DNA of 64,000 nucleotides from Legionella qingyii (GTDB taxonomy: Bacteria; Pseudomonadota; Gammaproteobacteria; Legionellales; Legionellaceae): assembly GCF_003184185.1 (NCBI RefSeq), contig NZ_QHJG01000013.1, forward strand, positions 82,891-146,890, written 5' to 3'. Made by a program: the position numbers and the translations under genes. The notes under the pieces are model-generated. The model ran no database searches, had not been told where the DNA came from, and was given only the letters and a program-made list of their open reading frames with translations. Numbering within the stretch: the stretch's first letter is position 1; every line of letters begins with the position of its first letter. Shown piece by piece: positions 1 to 11,725 of this stretch.

Positions 1-2342
1 ACCAATATAGGTCCATATATCGCGGGATAGAGGAGTCGGCATTTCCTATTATACCCTCGATTGGTTTCTCTCTTACGGGATTATTACACCATGTAGCGTC
101 AAACTGTTCTTGCTGCCCGGAACGAAAGAAAACGACACCATATAACAGACAGGAATTAGTTTAGTTCTATTTTTGAAGGGTATAGATGACGTGTCTTTAA
201 TACTTAGAAGACCATTTATTATACTTTAACTATCGAAAGTATCCGAAGATATTAAAGAAAAACATTCTCAACTGACGCGAAATTACGGGTAAATAGGTTG
301 AGGTTTTCTAGAAACAGAACCTGTGTTAGTTAACGGCCTAGTTTTAGCTTATTTAATCGATTGTTTTTCGCCCGACATAATGCTTAAGACGCCATTCGTA
401 GACGTAAAGAGAATTATTAAAGTAGGCTTTACGAGTGAAGTACAGCCATTAGTCATCTCCGATGGGTATTTGCATTTTATAGTCGTGGCACAACTAATTG
501 GTTAACTAGATTTCGTTGTATTAAAGGAAACCTAAATCTTTCAAAGAATGGAAGTCGTAGGTGGCATATAGGTACTCAGTTATGCCAAAATATTCCTCGT
601 TGTGGTATGTACCGGTGCCTTCATCAATTGCTCCTCAATTTGGTTGGCGCTACGACTAGACTCGGGAGCTTTATTTATAGACGTCCTTTTCGGTTTCGTA
701 ATAAAACAACATTTTGTGTCTTTACTCAATGAGGACTCAGTTTGGTGTGCAGGTACCATAGTAATTAAAAGAGTATTTTGAGTCGTAGTAGGGGATCGTT
801 GAGAAAATGTAGGTAAAGCTTGGTCCGTAGCTAGGGGCTAAAGAGTTATTCATTTCGCTGGAAAAGTTAGTCGAGTTCACATAATCCTACGTTAAGTGCG
901 CAGCGCGATACATGTTTGTTTCCGTATCCTCACGGGGTCCGAGAAACAGAACTATACGTGGTCAGCCCAGATAAAAGTTGGTATAACGATTATGCTCGGA
1001 ACGGGGTTAGTCCTTGGGTTCAATGAAATAGTTAAAGAAACTGTTATACAAGGGAATTGACCGAAAATAGGTATCTCTATTTGGTAACTCCGCATCGGTT
1101 TTTTTAGTAGCCACTAAATACGGCGGTCGTTACTCCTATTGATACAGATTATAAAAGAAATCGATTTTCCTGAGGAAAAAGTCGATTTTGTGGATTCTAC
1201 CAGAGTAATCGGAAGTTATGTCTTTCAGGTCGTTTTTCAAGTTGTAGTAGTCGTTTTGTTGGTAAAGGAAATTGACCTAATTAGTTTCCATTTAATATGC
1301 GAAATGGTTGGTCTATTAGTAGACCTGGTACTCGCCCGCGTCATACATGTGAAGGACATGGGCTGAGCCATCACTGTACGAGTGGATTATGGTGACCATG
1401 TTTTGCTAATATTTTTCCTACAAAGTTAAAATTTACAAGTTTAACGAAAGGAAAGCGGCTCGGTGCATAACATATAACTGAGTAGGGTATTGCTCGGTAG
1501 CGTCTAAGTTGGTTTAGTCATCGCTCATAGGTTATACGTAGTGGTCATAGCTGGTTCCTTATTAGTTAGCGTCCTACGTTTGTATGGCGAAGTAATCGTC
1601 CATTTCAGGTACCTCATCAACAGGTTTATCCTTCTGGATCCCCGAAATAAAGACGTAAATGAACTTTGTTTACTTATTTAAGAAGTCCTAAATGACGTTT
1701 TTTTCGCTGTAGTTAGCTACCTCTCCAAAAGAGTAGTATCAGTTGAAGACGAAGTCGATTTCGTCTTGGTGTTAGTTATGTGGTTACATGACCAAATTTT
1801 GGAACAACATTTACTGGTAAAAATTAGTAGTCGGGGTTACGCGCGTGCTATAACCGAAGTATTGCCTTTAGGTATCACTGTATTCCTAACTTGGTTAGTG
1901 GTTTTTGAGGTTCGGAAACTTTAAGAAGAGCGACTTACAGTTAAACCGACCGTCGTATGAGTGCCGTAAATCGTGCTTTGAGAGCTCGCCTATGGAACAG
2001 TGGTTGAGCCGGATAAAAAAAGAGATGTAATTCAAGTTACCCATTGGGCACTGTTAGGGTAGGTCCTTGTTTACCGCGCAGTATAGGTGATTCACTAAAA
2101 CTAAATTGTTATTACAGAAATTCTTAGAATAAATTGCGTACAGGCGTCACGTTTACTGGTAAGCGTATTCCACCTGGTAGTACGTCTTACTTTGCGAATG
2201 TAGGTCGTGCCCGAAATGCTTAAAAAAGTATATGGAAAAAACGAACGGTTAGTCGGTTTTGGAGTCCAAGAGCCCATCGGTCCGAACGGAAGTAGCCTTT
2301 ACTTCATAATCCTTCCAAATTACATAGAAATATAAGACGGTA
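1..2342 (-). CDS. ileS: isoleucyl-tRNA synthetase, C-terminal end beyond the window
   Basis: Charges tRNA-Ile with isoleucine in the cytosol. The start ATG at 2342 opens [20 protein letters not shown], the usual class I start with its FPMKA element. HDGPPYANGHLHCGHA near 2120-2190 carries the HIGH-type motif, here HCGH. The part near the window edge reads KIHNFCAVDMGSFYLD, then KDRQYTTAKESKARRSCQT, the conserved anticodon-binding region. About 780 codons are present; the roughly 150 C-terminal residues, including any zinc site, lie off the left edge. ribF lies 141 bases upstream in the same orientation, as in many gammaproteobacteria. Identification is secure. Confidence 0.97.
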
Positions 2343-2483
2343 TTCTCAAGCGAGACGTTTTAGCAATTTGAAAACCACTGAAGAGTGGGGCATAGTCCTA
2401 TATCGAGCGTAGCCCACGTAGAATCATACTTTTTGTAAAACCTTTTTGCGCGTAATAGGGACGGGAAGGTTTTACTAAAAGTA

Positions 2484-3458
2484 AGTTGGCCGTGAGTTTA
2501 GATGTGGATCGAAACTATATCTCCATTAAAGTAATGTTAAGAACTCCTTAAGAAAGCGGTGGCGTTATAGTAGTATTTAGACACGTTAATTTCGTAGGTG
2601 GCTTCACTTAAATTGGAGTAGTGCGTTAAACACGTTCTTTTTGTGGACGTTATTAAGCGGTATATAACTGACTAATTTTAGCTTATCTACTTGAAGGTTT
2701 TATAAAAACGACGGTAGATGACATCCTGCCGCAGGTTGTAATCGCTGTGGTATTTGGTAAAACCTCCGTTAAGCCTGGACTTGACGTTTATGAGGAACAT
2801 CGCCATTGCTCATGGCTACTTCTCGGTCTAAACGACATCCTTAAGGGGTGACTGCAGGCGCAGGTAGAGGTACATTATGTGCGGGCGTTTATGATATTCC
2901 GGATGGGTCTATAAACCATCGATACGAGTTGAGCGGTAGGACATTTCGACAAGATTAAGCACAACTTGACTAAGCTAAAAGCAACTATGTTTTTAAACTT
3001 ATTTATAAGTGTAGCGTTCGTATAAGTCTTGACTCAAGGAAGTTGTTCGAGTGTAGCGGAAGAGATAAAAACGGTTTTGCTTTTAGGAGTGGATACTCAT
3101 CTATGAAGTGTAACTCACATCTTTTGTTTATTCATGCACGTTTTAGACGGCGACTACAAACGCGATTAGGTGATAATTTAAAATCTGTCATATATATTAG
3201 TTAGACCGTACTCGCATTGCGTAAATTAAAAAGAGAATTTGACCTCTCAGAACGTCCACGAAAGAGGACAACCTTTATAAGAGACCCGACACCGAGTTTA
3301 TCTTATTCCTGATTTCCGTTGAAATTAAGTAAACGAAATCGAGAATTTCAGGATTATTCTAAAACTACTGGATTTACGTGTGGTAGTTTTAAAGGTTATC
3401 ATCGATGGTGTGGAAATAGTTTTCGTCTTTTTACAACTTAGGGCGCGTTGTTAAAGTA
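2484..3458 (-). CDS. ribF: bifunctional riboflavin kinase / FAD synthetase
   Basis: Converts riboflavin to FMN and then FAD. The 324-residue product begins MKLLRGIQHFSAFDKGVVAT and continues IGNFDGVHLGHQNLI, the nucleotidyltransferase motif of the N-terminal FAD synthetase domain. FEPQPREYFQQEKAPARL follows, a hallmark of the family. The C-terminus LRDEVKFTSVDALIAQI matches the end of the kinase domain. Length is normal. No strong Shine-Dalgarno is visible before the ATG. It precedes ileS, the classic arrangement. Confidence 0.95.
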
Positions 3459-3644
3459 TTATTAAGTTAGCACATTGAGCTTTGGATCATCATATGAACA
3501 AAAGACGGGTCAACTCTTTATTATTCTTCTAACTTTTATTTAATAATCCGCAGCAAGGTCGAGGTCCTCGTTCGTTTTCGTTTTTAATCCAAAATTTTCT
3601 AAGGATATAAGAGACTTAAAGCGAAGCAACGGGGCTCTATGTAA

Positions 3645-4082
3645 AATACTAAAAAGACCTACTCGTCTCGCCTGTTAGTTTTGTAGTGTAACTCGAGGCA
3701 CGTTTTATCTCAAACGACAACTCGGATTATTATTACTTTCTGGCACGAAAGGTACTGAAGGACATTGTTAGTTTAGCTATACAGCGAGAACACGTTAAGA
3801 ATTTTAAAGTAAAAACCACCTTGGTTTAAGTTATTTAGCCACAAAACGTAGGTGAGGATTGAAAACCGGATTTAGTAACTCAAGAAAAAGCCGAACGAGA
3901 GCTTATCTATTAAGTTGGAGTCGTTTAGGCCGTTTTGGTCCTATACGTATACGTCCTTACCCGAGATGCTGTACTTGATTATAGTTTAGTCGCGGTAAGA
4001 GTAGTCGTTAAAAAAAACGGAATACGCGACGATATTATGGTTGAAGCAGTTTCAGTCATCGTTTGTTATGGGAGAATATGTA
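3645..4082 (-). CDS. universal stress protein (UspA family)
   Basis: A 145-residue single-domain Usp protein. It starts MYKRVLFATDFDEVG after a second ATG at 4085; AGGAG lies about 7 bases before the chosen ATG at 4082. The C-terminal half reads IDLIVTGSHGKHGLSLLLGS, the G-x2-G-x9-G(S/T) ATP-binding pattern, then CDVLIVRSAHPEKS. Members bind ATP or form dimers and help survival under stress; which of these applies here cannot be told from sequence. It stands alone, separated by about 190 bases from ribF, and diverges from the hypothetical gene at 4352. Confidence 0.92.
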
Positions 4083-4351
4083 GTAAAAGAGGAATTTTAA
4101 GGCTACGGATGAATATCTGATCGTCTAAATTTTAATTAACGTAATGTTTATCTTGTACAAAGAATAGTTTTTCTATTCATAATATTTAAAGGGTAAGAAA
4201 CATTAAAATAGAACTAAGTCTACGCAGAACGAAACTATTCAATCTACTTAAGAAACGTTTAAATCCGGAAAGAATTATTTTGGAATTACAAAAATGTTAT
4301 TTGAGAATCCCGTATAAAATCAGTTTATTTAGGTTGCTAATCCTCAAAAGT

Positions 4352-4945
4352 TACGGATTCCGAAAATGGGTAAATACGTTTTTTCAATTAGAATCAAATA
4401 TATTGCTATGGAACTGACAAATAGGGTTTGGTTCGGATGTTGTTTCATCGGATGGAGGACATTTTCTACTTAATTCGAATGAAAAAGAAGATAACAAGAG
4501 ATTTTACTTAACGCAATCACGACTTCAGTTATTAAAAAAATACGTAGCGAGTTTGCTCAACCCACAAATAGCGAAACATGTAGCGCTACTACGACTAGTA
4601 ATAAATATAGTAGTTCTGCTAAAACTTTACCTCCTACTAGTAATAGTACGAGTTAAACGTTATCGGTAATTACTCCCATTTAATCTATCGTAAAATCTAC
4701 ATAACGTCTTTATAAGCTAATAAAGACTTCTCCTTGTATTTTCGAAACAGTTTCGTATAGTACTTCGCTTACGATAAGGATTTCTTCTAGAACGTTGTTT
4801 CGTTTGCAGCCAACAATGAGGACGTCGATTCGTCTTTCTTCTGTTTGGATGAAAGCCCCCCAAGTTTGCTCCTAAAAAGGAAAGTTTATTTCTTGGTAGA
4901 TTCCTCAAACTAATAGGACTATTTGGTAGGTACTTATGTGAAACT
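4352..4945 (+). CDS. hypothetical protein, 197 residues
   Basis: I do not recognise this protein. ATG at 4352 follows a clear AGGAG (4341-4345). The sequence starts MPKAFTHLCKKVNLSLYND, has a short hydrophobic stretch ELSLLFLLLFS near residue 45, then an acidic, His-rich stretch (HRDDADHYLYHQDDFEMEDD), and ends EPSKEFDYPDKPSMNTL. A middle helix SILDVLQKYSIISEEEHKSF looks soluble. No signal peptide and no catalytic motif are visible. In this genus such isolated genes are often lineage-specific, so a host-directed or regulatory role is possible but unsupported. Confidence 0.75.
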
Positions 4946-5024
4946 TTAGGTCGAGAGAACTGATAAGAATTTTAAGTCGCACGGAGTGAAGTCCGTGCAA
5001 GGAAGTAATGGAGTCTACGGTTGT

Positions 5025-5708
5025 AGTTAGGTCTAAAAAGAGAGAATTAGATTATACGAGAAGTCGAAATCGTTAACGAAAGGCTTATCGTAATCGGAGA
5101 AGACTAACAAGACCACGGTCAAAATTATTCGCAACGGTTATTGAATACCGTAGGAGTATTCGTACTGAGTGTTTTCGTAGGTAGCGTTCGTACCGATTAC
5201 GTAGACCGACTAACCCTAATAAAAAATTATTAACTGATTTTTAGAGCCATTAAACAACCCATTTAACGACTAATAAGTCTTGGGTGTTCGATACACGTAT
5301 TAACTACCGCTTAACAAGTAGTAGACCTAATTTAACTATACGAAAGCGTTTTCGTAGATGTCGTAAAACGACAAATAAAACCGATCATATATTCGCAGGG
5401 TTTTCTATGGTAGGAAATCGTGAAAAACCTCACAGTAGGTTAAAACGCGCATTAAATAGCTAATTAAGAACGCCTGAAAAATGCCTAAGATTGTAAAAAA
5501 ATCGAACAAGGACTCTTAAGTCAACTACTTGCACGAGAACGGTAGGTGGTTTTGGTGGGGTTATTTTTATAGGTCGTTTACGCTCATTTTTATATCTGCC
5601 CTGGTCGTCGTTTGGGCGATATTTTACTGCGGACTTACCCATTTAATACTTGTATGTCCGGTCAGGACAATCTGGACGATTATTAGGGTTATTGGTGGTA
5701 AGTAAGTA
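5025..5708 (-). CDS. ccmI: cytochrome c maturation TPR protein CcmI
   Basis: Last gene of the ccm operon. CcmI presents apocytochrome c to the haem ligation machinery at the inner membrane. The 227 residues begin MNEWWLLGLLAGLTGLACMF, a first membrane helix, with a second near residues 35-60 (HFIAGLLLVPSIFLLAF). After that come tetratricopeptide repeats: KSAKGWYLLGRLYTSQNKQQ, NPNQPDALAMLAMDAFVSHA and YEDAISYWQRLLKLAPEQSE. It is separate from ccmH, unlike the fused E. coli CcmH. The C-terminus REKNLD is soluble. Confidence 0.88.
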
Positions 5709-5764
5709 TTCTTTGAGTGATTAAAATTTATTATGGACCCAAGCTCTTGGGAGAGGTACTGAGT

Positions 5765-6181
5765 GATTGGATCAAGTTCACTTCATACGAAGAAGAGAGC
5801 TCAAGATTTTGTTCAAGCGGTCTTTTATTGTTTAGGATCATTATTTTTATTTTCTCCAGGTTTGGTGTCATTTTTTCAGTGGCGGAATTGACCACCAAAC
5901 TTATCTTATTTTAGCGGTATTGCTCGTCAATCTATTAGTGAATAAAGTAATAGTGAGAATGGGAGAAATTGGTAAGCTATATGAACTCGTGCGTTCAGAA
6001 ACCGATTGAGTCGTAATCTTAGGCGGTTTAGAACTAAAACTGTTTGTTCCGTGGCGTTTAGAAACTCATTTACCAATTTGACTCGAAGAAAAACTCGACT
6101 TAGGTTTCCTATTTACGACGAACGGGTTTGACTACTTGTATTTTTTTCATTTTTAGGTTTGTTCTACTCCAGATAAGAGTA
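5765..6181 (-). CDS. ccmH: cytochrome c maturation protein CcmH
   Basis: Thiol oxidoreductase of the haem lyase complex that keeps the CxxCH cysteines of apocytochrome c reduced. The 138-residue protein has a signal sequence (MRIDLILFGFLLFLCSSVWA), the active site LRCLVCQNQDLADSNAELA with its CxxC pair, and a membrane anchor LLWFGPLLFLLLGFVIFW near the C-terminus. This is the short CcmH form. Its ATG at 6181 overlaps the stop of ccmG, so translation is coupled. Confidence 0.94.
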
Positions 6182-6714
6182 CTTCAGACGAGGTTGACGA
6201 AATAGTTCCCATTTTGGAGAAAATTGGTATGGAGAACTCAGTATTGAGGGTGTACAGCTATTGCTTAATAAGGAACAAATAGTTGTTGTTTTCAGAGACC
6301 ACGAGGTATTTGAGGATTTAGTTAGCGTTGGGAAGGTAGAACCAGGACCTATTGCTCAAATATCCCTAAGGGGGTAACGAGATTGGTAGCCTCACGTAGT
6401 CAACGAAACAGAAATATTAAATTGGGTATTTAACCATAAGGAAGCGCACGGTCAACGTTGTATTTTTGAACGAGTAGTTATGTACGGCTTGTGGTTGACC
6501 GGGTTTGTAAATTGTTTTAGTGGACTAGCGCATTAACTAACCTTAATTATTCCCTTGGGCCTCGGACGTTAACTCCATCTGATTTGACTCCGTTACCGAA
6601 AGGGTCGACTTGTCTTCCATTGAGTACACCTAAATCTCTATTTGGTGCGGTTTCTTTTTGTGTTTCGTCGTTTTTTTCTCATTAACCTTATTGGAAGGTA
6701 GGATAAAAAAAGTA
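6178..6714 (-). CDS. ccmG: thiol:disulfide interchange protein DsbE/CcmG
   Basis: Periplasmic thioredoxin-like reductant for cytochrome c assembly, anchored by an N-terminal helix (MKKIGWKVIPITLFLLLCVF). The active site is NVWASWCSACIDEQVFMLQ with a WCxxC core. Other family landmarks are FSLPQLQAPGSLINSNQLRD and YGAPETFVVDKQGIIRYRHV, which contains the conserved Gly-Ala-Pro-Glu-Thr. The 178 residues match the family length. The ATGA overlap with ccmF and the overlap with ccmH show a tight operon. Confidence 0.95.
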
Positions 6715-8663
6715 CGAAAATTGAGGACTTGTGGTTGACGATGGCTGACAGAAAAAGCTATTATAGCAGACAGTCAGTTACGTTTTTTTGGTGGTCGATT
6801 TTAGTATTTAGGTGGGCGGGTTTAGGTCGCTTAATTTCCAAATATTATCTCGGAATGGCTGGTACTTAATAATCAATTACCAAGTGGCTCCCGTTACATT
6901 TATAGAGATTTTCCACAGTGTAGTTAACGGCTAAGGCAGTACCCGTAAACTGGATAACATATGTTGGAAAAGAGTCCCATTTAGTAGAAGCAGAATGGAA
7001 CTATTAAATAAAATTTAACGCGAAACCAAGGGAATATCAACCCCGGTCTATTACCAAGAACGACGTATTTGAGCTATCTCATTGGAACGTCTCATTGAAA
7101 AAAAGGTCCGAGGTAAACGTGTAGTAGAACATGTGGTATTCGACATCTGTGGCGTTACGGTTAATGGCATCAACGGTGTGGATTTACACGGTCTTAGTAA
7201 GGGGTTATTCGGACGGGATGGACCTTATTTGGTGCGAGCATTTAGGCAGACATTCGGCGGACTCAGCATGAATTTTAGTGGGTCTTACGGTCCTAGTTCG
7301 GGTATTTCCGTCATTACAGTTTAAGAGAGCTTCGTCATTCGTTGTTTTACTTTCCTTTATTTTTTGACTCTTTACGGTAAAAGGTTTCAAAGAAATTGTG
7401 TAGAACGGTTGCTAGTGATAAGGTAGAATTTACTTATGGTTAAGGGTAGTTATTGTCGTTTCCTTGGTAGTTGCCTTGTTTATGGCGTAATTTTATCCCT
7501 CGTGGATGTCTATTAAATGGATCGGGGTTGGGAAGTTGTTCGTTGCCTATGTGACAAGGGTAATTTTGTCATTCGTATTAATGGTGATTCTTTTGTAATA
7601 AATTATTGTTGCGTGAAAGAGCCCTTTTTCCTGAACCCAACGACGGACTTACGTTCGAAACACGGGATTTTTCTTTATTATTATTTCTTGGCGGTTATTG
7701 TTTATCATTTTTAGGGTTATACATATTAGGTGCAACGCCTAGATGCCGTTTACGTACTTGGCTCCACTCTTGTGGCCTTGCATGTTCTTTTCATGGTTAA
7801 TTCGAATTTCTTTTTCGCCGTTACCGGTTGTTGTAGCAGGTGCGAAATTTAACAACCGCAACGAGTCAGTGACGGTTTCTTACGTTATTTCGTCAAGGAT
7901 GGTCGGTTCCGTATTTTCTTCGCAAAAGCTGACCTAGGGTTTTGGTGGTAGGAGGGGTTGGATTGAGAGCTATCCGGGTGGTTGAAGGATTTCATTAGGG
8001 TCGTCAATTTGTTGTGGTCCGTCGATTCCAGGTACCAGATCAGGTAAACCTGGTTGACCAAAGATGGAACGGCCGGGTTTCACGGCGATATCGTTTTCGT
8101 TTTCGGTGTCTTTTTGGTTGTATGGGGTATATGTTGTATCCGCCTACTTTATCTTTGGGACCTAGAACATTATTACCTAAGTTTAGTGCTGGAACTCATA
8201 AATTTTTAACTTTAACCGCATTTTTTCCTAACCTCCATCAGTCATTTTTGTCTTATTTTGGATATGAATTGGTCGGTTCTTGTTGATTTTGCGCGCATGC
8301 GTATCGGAATAGCTCTGGGCATGACGTTTTTCGATGTTCGTTGTAGGTTTTTGATTCTTATGTCTGGGTATTGTTGTATCTTGGAAGTACAGGCGGGGTA
8401 TGACGTGTCTCAAACATTTTGGTTCCATTCCTTTATGAGCTCAATGAATGATGTATTTATTGACTTTTTAGTAAGAAATTTTTCGTTTCCCAGTCCTTTT
8501 TTATTCTGTTCCGGTATTTCTTTTTGACCGTCTGGTGTATCCATGGACGTCGTAGGTAGGTTAATGACGCGAAATCAACGTTGGGATGTTCTCCTTGTTT
8601 CCGTTCGTAATACCTGCTTTCGTTTCGGTTTTAATTTCTTTTTTGGGGATTAAGACGTTAGTA
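6711..8663 (-). CDS. ccmF: haem lyase subunit CcmF
   Basis: Integral membrane subunit that attaches haem to apocytochrome c. The 650-residue protein begins MIAELGVFSLILALLSSIML and is hydrophobic throughout. The Trp-rich haem-handling motif is plain at 7921-7980, reading ELGWGGWWFWDPVENA, preceded by ALWAGKVETSWSKW-type sequence near 8040-8100. It ends RRYYRKRQSVAVGVQELKA. It overlaps ccmE at its start and ccmG at its stop by ATGA-type junctions. Confidence 0.96.
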
Positions 8664-9091
8664 CTCACATGGAAAAACCTATTTCGCCGAAAGTGAAGGC
8701 CGCCGTATATTAAACGTAGTACAAAGCGGTTATGAACACTCCGTGCTTTTACAACTAATAGTTCGTCGACGGGAAGTCGTTGATGTGGGACGGGGAGAGC
8801 TTTGTTTAGTCCTTCTTAGGGGAATATTCAATGCCATTAGCAGAATAGTTTTAGTCAATAAAATTTCCACTGTAAGTTTGAAAGAAAGCTTGCCTGTTAC
8901 CTTGGCGAGAATTGGTAAGGGGGGTGTGCTTATAATACGACAGCACCGCGAAGTGGTCAATGTTGAACCCAACCTCATATTTTGTTCGATTATAAAACAG
9001 AATCTCGTATATTTTGGTTGCGACGTCGTTACCTATTTTATCTGTCCCATTTATGATCTTAGTAATAGAACGCAAACGCACGACCTCAGTA
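8660..9091 (-). CDS. ccmE: haem chaperone CcmE
   Basis: Periplasmic haem chaperone that binds haem covalently and hands it to CcmF. The 143 residues start MTPARKRKIMILVFTLSILS, a basic cytoplasmic tip and one membrane helix. Near the C-terminus VLAKHDANYMPPEVKAAL contains the histidine that carries haem (HxxxY type). Length is typical. The end SKKVHS overlaps the ccmF start. Confidence 0.96.
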
Positions 9092-9093
9092 GA

Positions 9094-9252
9094 AATAGCG
9101 AATTTGGTAACAACATTAAAAACCGCACAAACGAAAGGAAAGGTAAAGTATGGATTATTTAAGTAATGATTTTGTTGTGTTTGGTTTGGTATTCGACCGG
9201 TGTGTATTTACCTTATAGGAGGGTAGCGGTTGGTAAGATTTTTGACTAAGTA
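9094..9252 (-). CDS. ccmD: haem exporter accessory protein CcmD
   Basis: A 52-residue single-span membrane protein needed to release holo-CcmE from the CcmABC complex. MNQFLEWLAMGGYSIYVWPA is the family signature, with GGY and YVWxxY. A hydrophobic segment follows, then a basic tail KGKQTRQKLQQWFKR. It starts inside the ccmC stop and ends 2 bases before ccmE. Confidence 0.93.
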
Positions 9253-9992
9253 AATTGAAGGGGAAGTTTAACTTAGAACTGGGTTCTAACAGAAAAAAGG
9301 GATTCGTTATCAAGGACCGCACGAAAGGGATTTTATTAGGTGTTTGTTATATTTTATTTAGGGCGATACCAGTTGTTATTCCCCATATTGTACGACGGTA
9401 GTTAAAACCCAAACCGTTTTTGGCTGTTTCACCTAGGAACTACATTCCATAAGGTGGTTATTTGACTTATTACTTATTAACCATTTAGTTCATAAGGTTG
9501 ATTTCAATTCTACCGTTACTAAAATAGAGGTAGAAGAAACGAAAAATATCGTATCACTCAGCGATTTTAGCGGCGTATTTCGTTATTTTCCTAATTAAGT
9601 CTACAATTTGCTCGTAGGGTTTGGGTGGTGCGGGGGGTGTACCCGAAAGGGGTCTATGAAGGTCAATGGTCGCGTTCTTTTCGGTATGATTCTGGGTAAA
9701 CTCGGTGTTATAATTAGTTTTCTGGACGATAGAATTATGCGGTTTGGTTTTCGTTATGGCGATTTTTGGGGTAGGTTCGTATCTCGTAGTAGCTATTTTT
9801 GCGTGACCCCTGTACGTGTATCTATTATGCCTTACGTAGCGGAACAACTATTAGTCCGCCTCATTTACGGTCAGGGGTTTGCTATGGTTGTTTATTGCAT
9901 TGGTTTCGTGGATGACGGTTTCAACCTTATTCCGCAGGTCGTTTTAATATTTTATTGAATCCGCTACGGTCAACCATATTATTAAAGGTGTA
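9249..9992 (-). CDS. ccmC: haem exporter permease CcmC
   Basis: Inner-membrane protein that delivers haem to CcmE. The 247-residue sequence opens MWKLLYQLASPKLFYNFAGR, the typical start, is hydrophobic overall, and ends REKRQSWVKIQFEGEVK. A 105-base gap before it, after ccmB, is unusual in an operon that is otherwise overlapping; an in-frame stop rules out an earlier start. Confidence 0.94.
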
Positions 9993-10097
9993 TCCTTATT
10001 AACTTTAGTTTTTTTCGCCTAAAATAGTGCATAGGTGAATAAGCGTTTTAGGTATTAGTTCTGTCAAACCGGTTTTATCATTTTTCCCTTAGTCGAG

Positions 10098-10778
10098 GAT
10101 AAGTTGTACTGACTACGCGTAGTGAGGTCGTTAACGTATTCCATTTTTAGGGTGTCGTTGATGGCTATAACGACTATTGTTCCGGTCTATTCGCGATTGA
10201 CCATTTGGAACGTACCGTTATAAATTTCAAGGTGAAGGTTTTTATTCATTTCCATTCCAATTACCATTATTTTAGTTTCGGTAGTTTTCTGGAAAAACCA
10301 ACTGAGGCTGTGGTTTGCGTCGTCGGTTCCGTGTTTCTTTTTCATTTCGCCCTCAAGGCGTTTATTATCATTCGCGTTCATGAAGACAGAGGGTATTTGA
10401 ATTACTTTTGTTATTTCGTTAATTCCCCGTATTTTACTCATTGCCGTCATTTAATTTATTGGTCACGCGTTAATGAAAACGTGATTGATCGTTACCATTA
10501 CTGACTGGTCTTTGTTAGGTAACAAGTTAATGGGGTACGAGTATTAGAACAACTTTATTCGCGAGACGACTCTCGTTATTTCTGTTCTCATAGCGGTAGG
10601 TGTGGTTAGGTCCTCGATATCAAGATTCGTTTTACTAGAGACCGAAATGACATTCTCCTTTGTATTTTTCCTTGTAATTTTTTTTGTTTGTCCTCAACTG
10701 ATTTTTTGCTTAAACTGCGTGGACTTATTCGTTGAGCGCAAACGTAACAAACCATTTATTTCGTTTACTACTTTAGTG
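10098..10778 (-). CDS. ccmB: haem exporter permease CcmB
   Basis: Membrane component of the CcmAB ABC transporter that drives release of holo-CcmE. The 226 residues start at a GTG overlapping the ccmA stop (GTGA). They carry MFPLTVKPEIILLRTIAPGL, ALILLPLTLPLLIFGSGTLN and a last helix AISVVAVGFLPYAIAGVM. These are conserved family segments with six predicted spans. The order ccmA-B-C-D-E-F-G-H-I is intact. Confidence 0.95.
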
Positions 10779-11404
10779 TTTGTTATGAGGAGTATTAGTC
10801 TCCTCAACTCACCGTTAACGACCACGCTGCAGTTATTATGTCGGGGTGGGACGAAAGCTACTCGACGATAAAATAGGTATTAGACACATTACCGGAATAG
10901 TAGATTGCGGTGATTTCCGAGCAGTTCGTTGGTATTAAATTGTAGTCTCTTGGTGTTCGCATCATTTGGTCGAACGGACGCGACAGGACATCTATTATCC
11001 GGCGTCCCCTATAGATCTACTACAAGTTCAAATTTTTAGCTTCGCTTAAGAAAATCGAATGAGTTAAGTAGCAAGAACTACCATGCACTTGTACTTCTTC
11101 ATATTACTTCTAGTTTTTGTGTTAAAAGAAAATTGCAATTTAATCCTAATTAGGGACTAAACACTGGTTGTTTTGTATCTACCGCAACTATTCAACGAGC
11201 CAGGACCAGATATAAAGCGGGATCTTTAACTTAAAGTGGGACTACGCCTACTATATTTGGCCGCTAATTAAAGTTATTTCAGCAGAACGGACGTGGTAAA
11301 GAGGGTGCATTTACTTAATTAGGGGGACTGCCGTTTACTTTTCGGTGGAATAAATTATTTCCGAATAGAACTATTAGTTTTAGTTCCAATTAGTGTAGTT
11401 CGTA
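10775..11404 (-). CDS. ccmA: haem exporter ATP-binding protein CcmA
   Basis: ATPase of the CcmAB complex and first gene of the operon. ATG at 11404 gives MLDVINLDFDYQDKPLLNKV; the Walker A loop is LRGRNGAGKTT. The end RKQGGAVLLTSHQQLPLNSS contains the switch histidine. 209 residues is normal. An in-frame stop just upstream fixes the start region. The operon promoter should lie in 11405-11725. Confidence 0.94.
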
Positions 11405-11725
11405 TCCAGTTATTATGTGACACCCAACCACGGTTGCGGACCTACTCCGTATCGCTTTTGAAACTTGGTAAAGTTGAAATATTATAGGTCAAGTCGGCGT
11501 GAAGAGATGGTAATTCAGTAATTTAGTTCATGAAAACAGTAAGGGTGTTTCCACCTTTAGATAAAGATGTACTTCGCGATTCGGTGAGATTTTTTATCTA
11601 GAGGCGGAAGCGCCTCTACTGTATCTGATATAAAGATTGTTCAAGTGAATTATCGTCACGGCGATGGGATGAGCCCGATATGAGATTATTTTCTTATCAT
11701 GAACTTGATTTTTTGTTTTGTTCAC
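11405..11725. repeat. ccm upstream gap with two inverted REP-like palindromes
   Basis: No gene is seen in these 321 bases, which lie upstream of ccmA. Two related short palindromes face each other: GATCTCCGCCTTCGCGGAGA plus TGACA at 11598-11622 on '+', and GATTTCCACCTTTGTGGGAA plus TGACA at 11536-11560 on '-'. A third copy is at 29173. Their paired opposite arrangement resembles bacterial REP/BIME elements. The ccmA promoter must also lie here, but I cannot place it with confidence. Confidence 0.65.
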